Below, one piece after another: positions 22,326-34,555 of a DNA stretch of 64,000 nucleotides. Every line of letters starts with the position of its first letter. The stretch's first letter is position 1. Below the pieces are notes generated by a model. The model searched no databases, was not told the DNA's origin, and was given only the letters and a program-made list of their open reading frames with translations. The position numbers and the translations under genes were made by a program. The DNA is from Caenorhabditis remanei (taxonomy: Eukaryota; Nematoda; Chromadorea; Rhabditida; Rhabditidae). The stretch spans positions 19,590,587 to 19,654,586 of the forward strand of contig NC_071333.1 in the NCBI RefSeq assembly GCF_010183535.1, given 5' to 3'.

Positions 22326-23428
22326 GTGACGTTTCGTTAATACCTGCACGTTTCCTTTTTTGTCACAACGTGCTTCAGATTATCTCCTTTCGTTTTTTTC
22401 GGGATTCAAAGTCTCGCAGATTAGTGTTTGCTCAATGCAGAGATATTCTATATTTAAAATCAGATATTTTTTCTGAATCATAAGTTTCAGAAGCCATGTA
22501 CCTCATTGCAAACCAGTGCGTCAGAAAAAAATTTCGCAATTTCAAAGAACCAATATTTTGTATTCCAATATAATCAGCTGCTGTAAGAAATGTATTTCTT
22601 GCATTTTCACAAAGTTATTTTCTCGAATTGCTTTACATTCTCTATATGATTTCTTGCTCTAAAATTTGTATTTTAAATCTTTGGACACTTTCTGCCAGAC
22701 TTACACCGAGAAAACTAATAATTATCATTTTGTTTTCTCAATATTTTCAAAAATTCTAAAATGTCTTTAAAACTTTTTTCGAATTTTGTTTCAGACAGCG
22801 TTTTATACGCGTAGTTTCTAAGAAGGTATTAATTGAAAATTCGGTTTTTTTTCAAGTTTCTGAATTATTGACTATTTAGTAAAGCGCAGGTGTTACATCA
22901 ATGTTCAACTATTGCGATTTGCTTGAGATTATATCTTTTTGATTTTTTTTCGTTTCTGACTGTTTCGGAAATTAATGTTTTTTGAATACAAAGAGATCAG
23001 GTGCATATGTATCCAAGCAGAAAATCAGTTGATCAGCGATTTCTCATTTCATAGGGATAACTTGCATTAAAAAATAAGCTTTTTTTAGAAGAATTACTTT
23101 CTAAGCCATGATATGTATCTATATCTGAAAGAAATGCTTGATTCTTTTTTACTCGTGTCCGGTTCTGTAGGAATTGTATCTTTTCCCTTGATGCACGAGT
23201 CAAAGTTACATTTTTTTTGTCCTAACCCTTTTCATCTCACCGCGCTTTGTTGGTTCACCGTCTGGCTGAATCATCTATCTTCTTCTAACTTATTATTTGT
23301 AAAATCAGAAACTCCGCCTCCATGTTTAGTATAAAAGCCCGTATGTTTTTTCATGTGTTTTAATCAATTTTGACATTCGTTCTGATCACCTGTTGAAGTT
23401 ATTTTTACACAAGATTATATTTTTCCAA
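22326..23428. other. Intergenic, no gene seen
   Basis: AT-rich, only short unspliced open frames. Confidence 0.35.
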
Positions 23429-23898
23429 TGGTACTCACAAAGAAAGTCTTTGGAGATACCATTTTAAAACAACCTATAAATTTGGTTATAGGTATTTTCG
23501 ACCACGGGGAGTCGATTTCCGAAGTCAAAACCTGCTGAATGTCACTGCGAGTCGAGTTATGAGCTCTCAAACTTTTCACCTGGATAAGCTTTTTCACATG
23601 GAATTTCGAATCGATAAGAACAGTACCCAATATATTCTCATTTTTGCAACGTACGAGTACACGTAAACCGCGGGGGAATACAAATGGAATCGCGCCGTGG
23701 CGTATATACCGCCGATTTGGAATTCTATGTAAACAGGCTTAACCATATGAAAAGTTCGAGAGCTTAACACTCGACTCGGAGAGACATTGAGAAAGTTTTG
23801 ATTGCAAAAATGCACTCCCCGTGGTCAAAAATACCTATAACCAAATTTATAGGTCGTTTGAAAGTGGTGTCTCCAAAGACTTCCCTTGCCAGACTAGG
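23429..23898. repeat. Foldback repeat, copy 3
   Basis: Left arm from CTCACAAAGAAAGTCTTTGG; right arm ends with the inverse TCTCCAAAGACTTCCCTTG. The centre reads GAATTTCGAATCGATAAG. Same family as 18920-19297. Confidence 0.75.
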
Positions 23899-25424
23899 TA
23901 ATCTTTGGATATTGAGTATTTTGACACCTCTGCTTTAGAAGATGCCAATCTAAATCTCCCAAATGTATCCTTTCCGGTCATGTGCAAATTCTGACGCCCA
24001 ATATTTCATTCTTTTTGTTTGTCTCCACTGAATACGACATTTTTTCTCTGCTTTTTCCTCCGCTCAGACATCACTTTATTGAAAAACGCTCATTTTCTTT
24101 AATTGAAAAAAATTAAAATTTCTGGATAGTCCATCCCCAATAATACTAACAAAAAAGGAGAGGTCTACCTATGAACAAGTCCAACAATTAGGGACAATAA
24201 ATGTGTAACATCAATGTTCAAGATTAATAATTCAGAACATTTATACTTTATGACGACATGGTTAAGAATATCCCATTTTGATTCTTTTTGCAATTCTAAG
24301 CTCCGTAGATTAACATATTTCCAATCCGAAGCTAATGCATACGTTTTAGGCAGATGTTTTTTATACTAACAACATGACTAAGTCAGCTTCTATAATCTTT
24401 ATCCTTGTGGCGACATAATGTTTAAAAAAAAAATTTTCTAAGCCCGCCCATCTGAATAAAAAAACTAAACATTTACACACTTAAAAAAAATTCTAATTAG
24501 CACGATTTTTTGTTTATCTGAATAGGATTCTCATTTCACGAGTAGTATGATGCTGTCTATATCAGTCCCTTGTCTATCTCTTTCTTGTAAACTTATGTTA
24601 ATTGAAATCCAACACGATTAATGTTCAAAAATGATTTTCTATCAAATTTTGTAAAGTAAACTTCAACAGAACGGCCGGCACACAATGTACGGTAACCTTA
24701 TCCCATTTTTCTGTCTGTTACGACCTTTATTCTTTTTATTATCTGATATGAGGAAATAAATCATTTCGAACACAACTTGCAAGTTTAGAAGACAAAACGA
24801 ATATTTCACCATCTTCCGACAGAAATGGAGAGAAGGCCGGAAATTGATTTTATTGATGTCAATTTCCTGTCATACTTATCAGACTAGGTTAAGATGTGAG
24901 CCGAAACAGGAAACGATATGGATCATGTCATATTGGATTTCTTGAGAACGCATCTTTTTGATTGGCAAAGTTTATATATATGTAATACTCGAGACATGTG
25001 TTACATTTAAAACACCTAGTAACTCTAAATTAAACTGGAAACACTGGATAATTGGAATAGGATTACGTCAAACAATGTATGACTTCCTCCCTCACTCTGT
25101 CTCCAACTCCTATTCCTAGCAAAGTGTTTTCTGAGAAGGGTCTTAATGTTAAAGATAAACTGCATTTTTGATAATTTTTCGACGGAAACGTATGAAGCCT
25201 CAGGTGTAATTTGCTTGGATGCCAGTTTTATGTGAACCAGTTTTTATAGACTAACAAGCTTTTATAATCATTAGTCTTGTGGTGTCTTATTGTTTTTTTG
25301 AATTTATTTTTTCCTCGTCCATCTGCATTAATAACTCTACATTTACAAGTTTTTTCGGATTTCTCCCTCTTTGTTTGTTTGCACTTTTTTGGAATTCTAG
25401 ATTTGCAGGCAGGCAGTGGCTGAA
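23899..25424. other. Intergenic / upstream of helicase-derived gene
   Basis: No gene seen. A GATTTGCAG acceptor-like site ends at about 25408, 16 bases before the next ATG, and could be a spliced-leader site. Confidence 0.35.
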
Positions 25425-28400
25425 ATGCACAGTCGTTCGGGCTACTCTCCTAGGCCCGATTCCCACCGACGCTTCAGAGATAATGATGATTATCATGACT
25501 ACAATTCTGAGTTCCAGACTTCAAGATTTGATGGATATGGATATCATAGTAATGCTAATAAGAACAGAAACCAAAACAGTAACCGGCATCCACGGAATGG
25601 TGAGGTTGTTACGTGAATTTATTTTTAAATTAAAGTGATATTCAGATGGAGGATTTCTACAAAAAATAGACGCAATAAAAAGAGAGCTGAATCGCATCTC
25701 AGATGAATATGAACGAGGTGATTTTCTGACTCTGACTGATCAATGTATTGAAAATGATTAACTGAGGATGATCACGGTCTGACCTACAGTACTGCTCAAT
25801 AGGATATGAACTGATACAAACTTTGGTCTTTTTTTTCAGTTGCACTTGTCCAACTTTGAGAGTGTGTCGTGATAATTCTGATTGTCACAAACAGGTAGTT
25901 TTTAATGAATCATTCAGGTTGAAAGTGGAGCTCCATTTTTGTAATTGACAACTTTTTTGTGCGGGCACTCCTTAAAGAGTTCTGGTCATTTTAAGAGATT
26001 ACAGCTCAAAAATCGCACTTTGCCTTGAAATTGGTCGGTTTGAGGGAGAAATTACTTTGTCGATACGTAACTCTCGAGGGAATGCCCGTACAAAAAAGTT
26101 GTCAACTACAAAAATGAAGTTCTACTTTTGATCTATAAGATCCATTAAAAACCTACTAGGTGTGACAATCAGTATTACCAAGACACACTATTAAAAGGAA
26201 AACGGCCAAAGTTTATATCCTATTGAGCGATACTGTATTGGTTAACGAAGATACATTTTACAAGGATTATACAAACCAACGGTAGCCCTCGATTTTTGTT
26301 GTTTTTGTAAATTTTTTGCACGAGTATCGGAAATTTAACAATTTTGAATTGAAAAACCCTTGTTTGAAGGATTCATCATTTCAGCATTTTGAAACTTTCT
26401 TGTCAGTACCCATATCAAAATTAAGTTAACTAAAGAAATGAACCTCTTGGTGTAATCTACATTTCCTATTCAAATTCGCCGATTTTGGATAAGAAATAAC
26501 AGATAAGAAATAATAACAGAAATAACAGAAATAACAGCGTCTTTATATATTTCTGCATCACTATTTATTCTCTTGGCGACACACACACACACACACTCCA
26601 CACACTCTTCCCCCTTTTCCCCCTTTTCCCCACGACTGCCTAACATATTTTTTCCCTCCACCACTGTTCCCCCAACAGCAGCTGTGCGGTACTTTGGTCC
26701 TCGTACTCTATGGCTCAAATCAGGGCGGCGAAATGAATGATGACGCCTCGGCCCATCCTCTTCAGATCGTGAATGTTAGGTGTGCTTCGGCCCCCTTTAC
26801 GACGTGTGTGATTTGTCCACGTTTTGCAAATTTGACACGACATTGTATGAATTTTTATTTATTTTATGAATGCGATTAAAATGAGAGGCCAAAATGCAAA
26901 CTAAAGTTTATATGACATTTTTCTGTTTTTCAATTCTAAATGCCAAATGCTGAGACTACTTCATTGTGTTTTTATTGTCCGACCACTTCGATTTTTGTAT
27001 TGTGAAAATCCTAGGTCGAAAAAATGTCTATATTTTCGTAGTTGAGAGCATTTTTGAAGTTGATTCTCCAAAAGTTACGTACTTACCATTTGATTCCCCA
27101 TGAAGATGTTAAACAAAAAAGTTTTCAACTACATAAATGGAGCACGGTTTTTGATTTATACATTCCATGAAAAACAAAAACTATGTGGCAATCATTAAAA
27201 ATGTGACGTACTATCAGAAAAATAGGACTGTATTCAGAAATCCGGCCTATAAGATGTTTATAAAACAAAACAACTTTCAGAATGCAACAGGGTTGAATCT
27301 CGTCAAAATCACAGCAGACCTCCAAATCAAAACTCGAGTGAGAGAAAGTGGGAGTCTCGAGAACAGCATTACTATGGAAATCGCCGTCAAGATAAGGAAA
27401 CAATTCAACGGAACTCGGAAAATAGAAGTCGTGGTAAGGGATATCTTTGCTAGGATGGAAAAATTAGATTTCTAGAAATTTTCATATTATTAAAGTTGAC
27501 ACGCAATTTTCAGAAGACTCATACCGTTGGACTGAACGAGATCAACGTAACTACCGGAACTCAAAATGTTCTCTTGAGAGAGGAAACTTTGAGTTGAGGG
27601 ATACAGACTCCAATTATTCGAAGAAATACCAAAATCTCAGAAATGGGAGGAATACTGACAATGGGCACAACAACGTCCGAGATCGGCAGAACTATCAGCA
27701 GGGAAATTCTTTTAGACGTCGCGATGCAGCTTTAGGTTTGTGAAAAACTTAATTAAACATTTCTTTGATTATTTACATGTTCAGATTTCTATCCGCCTGA
27801 AGGCAATTATAGGCACACAAGAAGTGATTCAGAGGAAAGCCTGGAAAGCGAAGACAGCTTTCATGAAAGCCAAGACACTGGGTCTTCTGATTATACTGAA
27901 ACGTCACCAGTACGGAATTCATATGGGAGAACCCGTGAATCCGAAAATAGTAACAACGGTAATAATCGTGGTCGATACTCCAAACGGTATCCAGATCTAC
28001 TAGGATTTCCAAAATCAGGTAGGTAGAGGATGAACTGGTGATCATTGAAAACAGTTTTTGTGATCATCATTCAAAATAATTCATTACTTTCAGGAGAATC
28101 GAAAAATTGGAGTTCTGACTATCAGCACTCAAATTGTTCCGTCAGGGGAGAATCTGGATACAGAGATGCGGATACAAATTCTTCATATGATAACTATAAC
28201 GGGAAAAACAGAAATGGAAGGAATATTAATTATGGGGACCATAAAGAACATCGTCGTCAGAGCGAACATTTTTCTATGAGTCGAGGTTGGTGGACAGTTA
28301 AATTAGAATATGATATTTTCTGGTTAACTAAAACTTTGAATGTGTTTTTAGATGCCTGTGGTGTTATTTTTTTCTTTCAGATTTGCGTTCCTCTAATCCC

Positions 28401-29932
28401 AGAAATACGAGAGATTACGGGTACAACAGCCTAGATAATCAAGACGACGTTCAAGAAAGAGAAGAGAATTTTATACCAGGAGAACGGAGATATTTCCACA
28501 AACAAATTTGTGATTCTTATACAGGACCAAATCAAAATCAATCAGGATTTCAAAATCCTGGTAAGTAATTCATTTCTGGTAGTTTGCAATAGAATTCTTA
28601 TTTTTTCTTATTCAAACAAGTCGACAAACTTATAGGCGAATCATTCGAGCCTCCACGCCGTCCTAAAGGCAGCTTTGTTTTTTCAAACTGTCCAAATAAA
28701 AGAGAACTAGCCGTTGTTGGTAGAAACCGCCCGTATTATGAAGATAGCGAATTGGATGGAAGCTCTGTGAATAGCGACAGTGATGACTGTAATGGTCATA
28801 ATTGGCGTCCCAATGAAAATATCAGAAAGCGTGATCATCAGACTGAGCAAAATGGGCATTCATCTAGAAGTCATATTATTACAACAACAGGTACATAAAA
28901 AAATTAGAAAAAGAATGAGAAATGTTTTTTTCTTTAGATTTCAATCAAAATCAAAATAAAACAAAGCCGACTATATTATCAACCGATCTCAATGTTGGTG
29001 GACGGTTTGGTGAGCTGCCTGGTGATATGGAAGAGAATCAAAATGTTTCCGGAAACCAGCGTGATAAAATCTTAGGTGAGTATGACTCCTGCAGTCAGAA
29101 AGTTTATATTCAATTTTCAGTAATCCCTGGTAAAGTGAATAAAGACAACGGTCATAGTGAAAATATCACTTCAGACTTCCCCACCTTCCATGAAGGACTA
29201 ATAATTTGCAAATATTCTCTAACGAATCAGGAAATCAATCAAAAAAATGTAGATTCTATCAAGGCTTTTAAAACATGGAGAAGTGAAGGACTGTTTCTGC
29301 ACGGAGTTACTACAGATGATGTCAAAATTGACAAACTTTACGGATTACTGAGTGGAAACCGTAAGAAAATTCCGAGTTGTATGCCTATAGTTACGAAATT
29401 TCAGATTCAGTCAAGAAGACTGTAATCTTCGTGAGTTCGCCAACAAGAGGTGAAGAGCTCTCTGAAATTCTGTCACATTTGAATATTGTGAAAAGTAACA
29501 TTATGATCACCAGCGAGTCTGCATGTCCCCCTATCGGAATCGATCAATTCATCCAATTTGATTTTCCGAAAGAGGAAGAAAGAAGTAAAGACATGTTTCA
29601 TAGGTGCAGACAAGTTGGTAAGGTGAAGGACACAGCTATTCATGTCCTGATTCATCAAAAGGAACTTCTAAATTATTCTGAAGCCAAGGAACTGAAAAGA
29701 ATTTATGAAGAAGAGTACAGAGCATTATTTCCTGGTTTTTTGACGAAAGGTTAGCTTTGTTTAATATATTTTGAAATACTGATCAACGATTTCAGCTTAT
29801 CAACGCGCATATAAGTACAGACGTTTTGATAAATATAAGAATGCAAAGTGGCTCGGTAAACGTACCAATGTGCCAGTTCAAAGAAAATATATGGATGGAT
29901 TTCCTGCGGAGCTTTCTGAGGATGATTGGTGA
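25425..29932 (+). CDS. Asn/Arg-rich protein with lone degenerate DEAD-box helicase C-domain
   Basis: Twelve exons, all introns in phase 1: 25425-25599, 25646-25717, 27281-27433, 27514-27735, 27785-28018, 28094-28285, 28381-28560, 28636-28890, 28938-29075, 29121-29360, 29405-29749 and 29796-29932, giving 780 residues. About 540 N-terminal residues are low complexity, rich in Asn, Arg, Ser, Gly, Tyr and Asp, as in RNA-binding disordered regions. The C-terminal part follows a RecA2 fold: motif IV-like KKTVIFVSSPTRGEEL, motif V-like IDQFIQFDFPKEEE, and motif VI-like MFHRCRQVGKVKDTAIHVL, where active helicases read HRIGRTGR. There is no RecA1 half, Walker A or DEAD, so it cannot be an ATPase on its own. 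A role in RNA granules is only inference. It resembles the gene at 37094. Intron 2 holds a MITE. Confidence 0.75.
25787..26235. mobile_element. MITE (CAGTAC-ended family) in intron 2 of the helicase-derived gene
   Basis: 449-bp foldback element with ends CAGTACTGCTCAATAGGATA and its inverse (TATTGAGCGATACTG), TA duplicated at 25785 and 26236. Same family as 17166-17609. Confidence 0.85.
26575..26615. repeat. CA microsatellite
   Basis: ACACACACACACACAC followed by further CA-rich sequence, within the long intron 2 of the helicase-derived gene. Confidence 0.8.
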
Positions 29933-29939
29933 ATTTTTT

Positions 29940-30344
29940 TATTACTGTTCTTCTACTTCTTTCTTTGTATGTTACTCTTTAATACCTGGATAACAATCCA
30001 ATTTATTTTTGATTAATTTTTAATATATTTATATAACCCCATTTTATTCCATTCCACATTATTTCATTGTTTCATTTTTAGCTTCAAATACTGATAATAA
30101 CCTCGAAATGTAACCCTAACCTCTGTTTTCTTCTTCTACTTTATATTTTCTCAACTGTATATTTATTTTGACGATTTATGCTATTAATAAATATAATATT
30201 TTTCAGCAATGTTCAATAATGAATTCATGAAAAGAAAATTTGCATTTAAAAAAAAAAATTCTCATATGCAAAGGAAAATAAGGGGAAATTTTTATTTTCA
30301 GAGTTCATTCGTTTTATCACTTTGTAGTATGTAGTTAATCAATT
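29940..30344. other. 3' flank, no gene seen
   Basis: AT-rich sequence between the helicase-derived gene and the LTR retrotransposon; AATAAATATAAT at about 30186 may serve as a poly(A) signal. Confidence 0.35.
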
Positions 30345-30841
30345 TGTACGGTTGGCACCGTGTGCTCTTCTAAAACATTTCTTTAAAGTCACTTGAGTTT
30401 CTAGACTCACTCCGTATGTCACTGTGTGCCGCGTTTGACCTACGGGCGCGCGCGCATTTCTCGCAGCTATATTGTCAATTTCGCTTTCAAAATGGAGAAT
30501 TTCGGCACTCTTGGGCGCTGGCGGAGTCACGTGAGGTGATCCGTTATTCTCGTTAGTAGATTTTACCTCTTTCTTTGGTTTTTAGACCAAATTTATAGTT
30601 TTATTATTGTTTTAGTGAGTTTTTAGCCAGTTTGGCTTGGAATAAATTGTGTATTCCGCAAAAAGTGCGTTTGGTGTGGTTTTGCGCGTTTTCAGAATTA
30701 ATTTATATCAAAACGTGGTTTGATATAAATTGTATTGGTTTCTCTCGAATTCTCGTCGTTCTCTCTTGATTTCGCGTGTTTCTCGTTGTTTTTAGCTAAT
30801 AAGCTTTACAAGTTCACTCAAGAATTTGTATTTCTTATTTA
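30345..30841 (+). repeat. 5' LTR
   Basis: 497 bases starting TGTACGGTTGGCACC and ending CTTATTTA, differing from the 3' LTR by one base (A at 30697 against G at 34856). The next bases, TTGGC, could open a tRNA primer-binding site. Confidence 0.9.
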
Positions 30842-33800
30842 TTGGCAAAAGAGAATAAAGAATTGGAAAAAGAAAATGAAGAAGTGATAAATAAGAACGA
30901 AATCTTGCAGAGTCTGTTGGATGGAATGCAGGACAGAGAGCTTGGAGGAACATCAAACAGCAAACAGGCAATGGAATATCAGATGGTGAGCATGCTTGCA
31001 TCGGAAGGGATTAACACCCTGGAAGATCTTGAAGAAGTTTTTGGAAACACAGAAAAACTTCAAAAACTGATAAAAATGCAAAATGATGTTTGCCAGGCGA
31101 GCCAGCAAAAAGCCCAGCAAATGGAGGCGGAAATAAGGAGACTGAAGAAGGCTCTAAAGGATTCGGAGAGCCGAGTGAAGTCGTTGAAAGGGACTCAAGC
31201 GGAAAAAGAGGAGCAGACGCGATTTATTGAGTTAAATCAAAAGTCAAATTCATTCTCGAGGATCGGTGAGTGTACGTCGTGCATGAGTCTGAAAGAAATG
31301 AATTCTCAGATCAAGGAAAACGCATCCCAGCCAACGAAATCCACCGGAACTACAACGCTTACGTCAGGTATGCCACGAAAAGTGCAAAAACGCACAGTGC
31401 AAGAGCAAACACATACAGACAAAGAGCTTGAAGAGGTTATTGAGGCAGCGCGTGGGCAGATGGACAGTGAGTCTGACTCGGAGAGAGCGGATGAGACTAT
31501 AGGGAATGGTAGATATTATACCAACTGGGATACGGGAAAACAGAAAGAAATGTCTCCAGTAGAGATGATGAACAAAATGTTGGTCCAACAAAATCTGCCG
31601 GAACCTCCGAAATTCTCAGCCGAAGAAAATTCGATTAAGTTAGAAAGCTTTCGAAAATCGTTCGCATTAAAGTTTGAGTCATTCTCAGATGAAAATCAAA
31701 TCATTTTGCTTGAGACAAAGTACCTCAGTGGTAGGGCTCTGCGTATTTTCCGAGGACTCCCAGAACATGAGAAAAAGTCAATAAATGGTGTAATGCAGGC
31801 AATGGCGATAAGGTTGAGAATTTCACCAGAAGACGAAACGAGACGAGCAAAAAGCCGATGGGAGAGTCTGAGAAAGAAACCAGAACAAAACATCGAAGAT
31901 TTTTGCCTCTCTATCGATGAACTAGCTCGAGTGGCATTCAAGAGAGTTAATGCTTCTGAACTTTCGTCGTTCAAAACCGCAAAATTGCTTGATGCAATCG
32001 CTGAGAACGAAACGTTGTCGTGTCTTATTGACAATCGGTTGTTGGGAATGCCAGAAAGAGACCATTATGATACGTGTCGGATGTTAGCAACTCGTTATGA
32101 GCAGGGAATCAGGGACAGAAACTTGAGAAACAAGAGTCAGAACAGTGAAAAGAAAAAGAGTCCGTCGCCTCAAAGTAGTAATACATCGTCTGCGAATAAT
32201 ACGTCCGTGCAAAGCAATCCCAATGGGCAGAGAACCAATACATATTCACAAAACAGAAACAATTTCACAAACAAGACAGACAATGCAGGAAGCCCAATAA
32301 ATCAGAATTGGCGTCAAAGAACAGGCGAGAATTCTGATAACAATGGGAAGACAAAAGGGTTTATAGAGTGTAGTGAGTGCAAACTAGTTGGGTGTCATGA
32401 TCCAAAATGTTCGAAAGCCCCAGGGAATGCAAAGACGTACAGTAGACCGGTGGTCACGTGTTACCGGTGTCAAGAACAAGGACATATTGCGACGTATTGC
32501 ACGAAGCAAAGTCAAAACAAAGTGAATGACAATCCGGTGAAAGAAAACACGGTTAATTCGGTAGAGGATAAACAAGTGTTGACTATTCCTAGTGATGCGC
32601 CTAAAACGGAGGGTAACACAACGGAAAAACCGTTGATCAAAGTTGAGAAAGGGCGTATTGGAAACACTGAAGTTGATCTAATGCTTGATTCGGGTGCATG
32701 CATATCGATAATTCCTCAGAAAATATGGAAGAAGATTGTAGGTGAGAATGGAGAAGAGTGGGTGAAAAAAGTGAAGGAAGAAAAGCCAGAACTTGCTCAA
32801 GTTTTCACAGCCAATAACCAACCACTCAAACTATTGTGCACTGTGGAGGTTGAAACTTCGATGCAAACAAGAACAAGACTCATAAAATATTACATTGCCG
32901 CCATTGACAGAGAAAATATTATTCTCGGGATGGACCAATTTAATAAGTTGGGAGTAGAAGTTCGCATTGAAGAACAACCAAGGGCGGTGAAGATATGTAA
33001 AGACATTCGGCTAACTCCAAGTTCTTCAAGAGTAGTCCAGGTTTCTGTCGAAGGGGTTGTGCAAGAAGGGAAAGATCATTGCTTGATCACTCCCATTCAG
33101 GAGTGTATTGCGCCATCAGTTTGTCAAGTAGAGGCTAATGGTAGAGCTCTTGTTACCATTTCCAACTTTGGCACAAAACCAGTATTGTTGAGAAAAGGAC
33201 AAACGATTGCAGTAGGGGAAGTGGATGGCTTTGAAGTAGTGCAGGGGAAAGCTGAAAAGTTGGAATTTCTGAATGAGCATCTGGAGGAGACGGGGTTTCT
33301 CAGAGAGTCGGAAAAGATTGTGTGCAGTGTAGTACAGAATGAAGCGGAGGGCAAAAGATGGGAAACATTATGTGAGCACCTGAAAAGACAAGAAAGCAGT
33401 TGTGAAAGTGAGGCAGAAGTCTGGAAGGTAATTCAGAGCTTCCAGCACATCTTTGCAATTGAAGATAGTGAATTGGGTCGCACAAATGCTACAACGTGTG
33501 AGATTGAGCTATTGGATGGTGCCGAGCCAATTAGGCAAAAGCCCAGACCAATTCCGCTTGCTATTCGTCCAGAAATAAGAAAGATTCTGCAGAAAATGGT
33601 AACGCAGGGAGTTATCAGAAGCAGCAAGTCACCATGGTCCAGTCCGGTAGTGATAGTGAAGAAGAAAGACGGGTCGGTAAGAATGTGTGTTGATTACCGG
33701 AAAGTAAACAAGGTGGTGAAAAACAATGCTCATCCATTGCCACACATTGAAGCAACATTGCAATCATTGTCTGGAAAGAAGATCTTCACTACGTTAGATT

Positions 33801-34555
33801 TGTTGGCGGGGTATTGGCAAATTCCTCTGAAGGAAAAAAGCAAAGAAATAACAGCTTTTGCTATTGGGAGTGAGTTATACGAGTATAATGTGCTTCCTTT
33901 CGGGCTAGTCACGTCTCCTGCTGTGTTTCAAGCAACTATGGAAGCTGTAGTTGGTGATTTGCTGGGGAAAACTGCATATGTGTATGTTGACGATTTGCTC
34001 ATTGCGAGTGAGAACATGAAACAACATATTCAAGATCTCAAAGAGATATTGGTTCGTCTGGAAAAGAGCGGAATGAAGCTCAGAGCCAGCAAATGTCACA
34101 TTGCACAGAAAGAAGTGGAGTACTTGGGACATAGGATCACTCCGGAAGGTGTGAAAACCGAGGAAACCAAGGTTAATAAGATGAAAAACTTCAAAAGACC
34201 GGAGAATGCGGAACAAATGCGCTCTTTTCTGGGACTCACTAGTTATTACAGAAAGTTCATGCTCAATTATGCGCAAGTGGCTTCCGAATTGACGCCTCTG
34301 ACATCAGTAAAAAGCACATGGGTGTGGCAAGCAGAACATGAAACTGCTTTTCAAGAGTTGATTCAGTTAATCTGCACAGCACCGGTGTTGATGCAACCAA
34401 ACATTGAAAAGGCGCTTGATGGATCGAGACCATTCATGATATATTGTGACGCGAGTAGAAGGGGAGTAGGTGCGGTGCTTGCTCAAGAGAAAAAGAAGGG
34501 AGATGTACGGTTGGCACCGTGTGCTCTTCTAAAACATTTCTTTAAAGTCACTTGA
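30842..34555 (+). CDS. Gag-pol polyprotein, truncated in RNase H
   Basis: One uninterrupted frame of about 1237 codons; the first ATG comes about 25 codons in, and the frame is open back into the LTR. The N-terminal third is a coiled-coil, Glu/Lys-rich gag. A CCHC zinc knuckle CYRCQEQGHIATYC lies at about residue 540. An aspartic protease motif LMLDSGACISIIP is at about 615. Reverse transcriptase has RMCVDYRKVNK and the catalytic YVYVDDLLIA at about 1045. RNase H starts at YCDASRRGVGAVLAQ and is cut at once by the 3' LTR, adding 17 LTR-encoded residues before the stop. No integrase. No internal stop or frameshift was seen, fitting a young copy that cannot integrate alone. Confidence 0.9.
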   Translation: MAKENKELEKENEEVINKNEILQSLLDGMQDRELGGTSNSKQAMEYQMVSMLASEGINTLEDLEEVFGNTEKLQKLIKMQNDVCQASQQKAQQMEAEIRRLKKALKDSESRVKSLKGTQAEKEEQTRFIELNQKSNSFSRIGECTSCMSLKEMNSQIKENASQPTKSTGTTTLTSGMPRKVQKRTVQEQTHTDKELEEVIEAARGQMDSESDSERADETIGNGRYYTNWDTGKQKEMSPVEMMNKMLVQQNLPEPPKFSAEENSIKLESFRKSFALKFESFSDENQIILLETKYLSGRALRIFRGLPEHEKKSINGVMQAMAIRLRISPEDETRRAKSRWESLRKKPEQNIEDFCLSIDELARVAFKRVNASELSSFKTAKLLDAIAENETLSCLIDNRLLGMPERDHYDTCRMLATRYEQGIRDRNLRNKSQNSEKKKSPSPQSSNTSSANNTSVQSNPNGQRTNTYSQNRNNFTNKTDNAGSPINQNWRQRTGENSDNNGKTKGFIECSECKLVGCHDPKCSKAPGNAKTYSRPVVTCYRCQEQGHIATYCTKQSQNKVNDNPVKENTVNSVEDKQVLTIPSDAPKTEGNTTEKPLIKVEKGRIGNTEVDLMLDSGACISIIPQKIWKKIVGENGEEWVKKVKEEKPELAQVFTANNQPLKLLCTVEVETSMQTRTRLIKYYIAAIDRENIILGMDQFNKLGVEVRIEEQPRAVKICKDIRLTPSSSRVVQVSVEGVVQEGKDHCLITPIQECIAPSVCQVEANGRALVTISNFGTKPVLLRKGQTIAVGEVDGFEVVQGKAEKLEFLNEHLEETGFLRESEKIVCSVVQNEAEGKRWETLCEHLKRQESSCESEAEVWKVIQSFQHIFAIEDSELGRTNATTCEIELLDGAEPIRQKPRPIPLAIRPEIRKILQKMVTQGVIRSSKSPWSSPVVIVKKKDGSVRMCVDYRKVNKVVKNNAHPLPHIEATLQSLSGKKIFTTLDLLAGYWQIPLKEKSKEITAFAIGSELYEYNVLPFGLVTSPAVFQATMEAVVGDLLGKTAYVYVDDLLIASENMKQHIQDLKEILVRLEKSGMKLRASKCHIAQKEVEYLGHRITPEGVKTEETKVNKMKNFKRPENAEQMRSFLGLTSYYRKFMLNYAQVASELTPLTSVKSTWVWQAEHETAFQELIQLICTAPVLMQPNIEKALDGSRPFMIYCDASRRGVGAVLAQEKKKGDVRLAPCALLKHFFKVT

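Noticed and set aside
30842..30925. Start of gag-pol at the codon directly after the LTR
   Set aside because: That codon is TTG, and the position could equally be a primer-binding site; the true start is unresolved and the first ATG lies about 25 codons downstream.
31364..34276. Minus-strand frames inside the retrotransposon
   Set aside because: Shadows of the long gag-pol frame.
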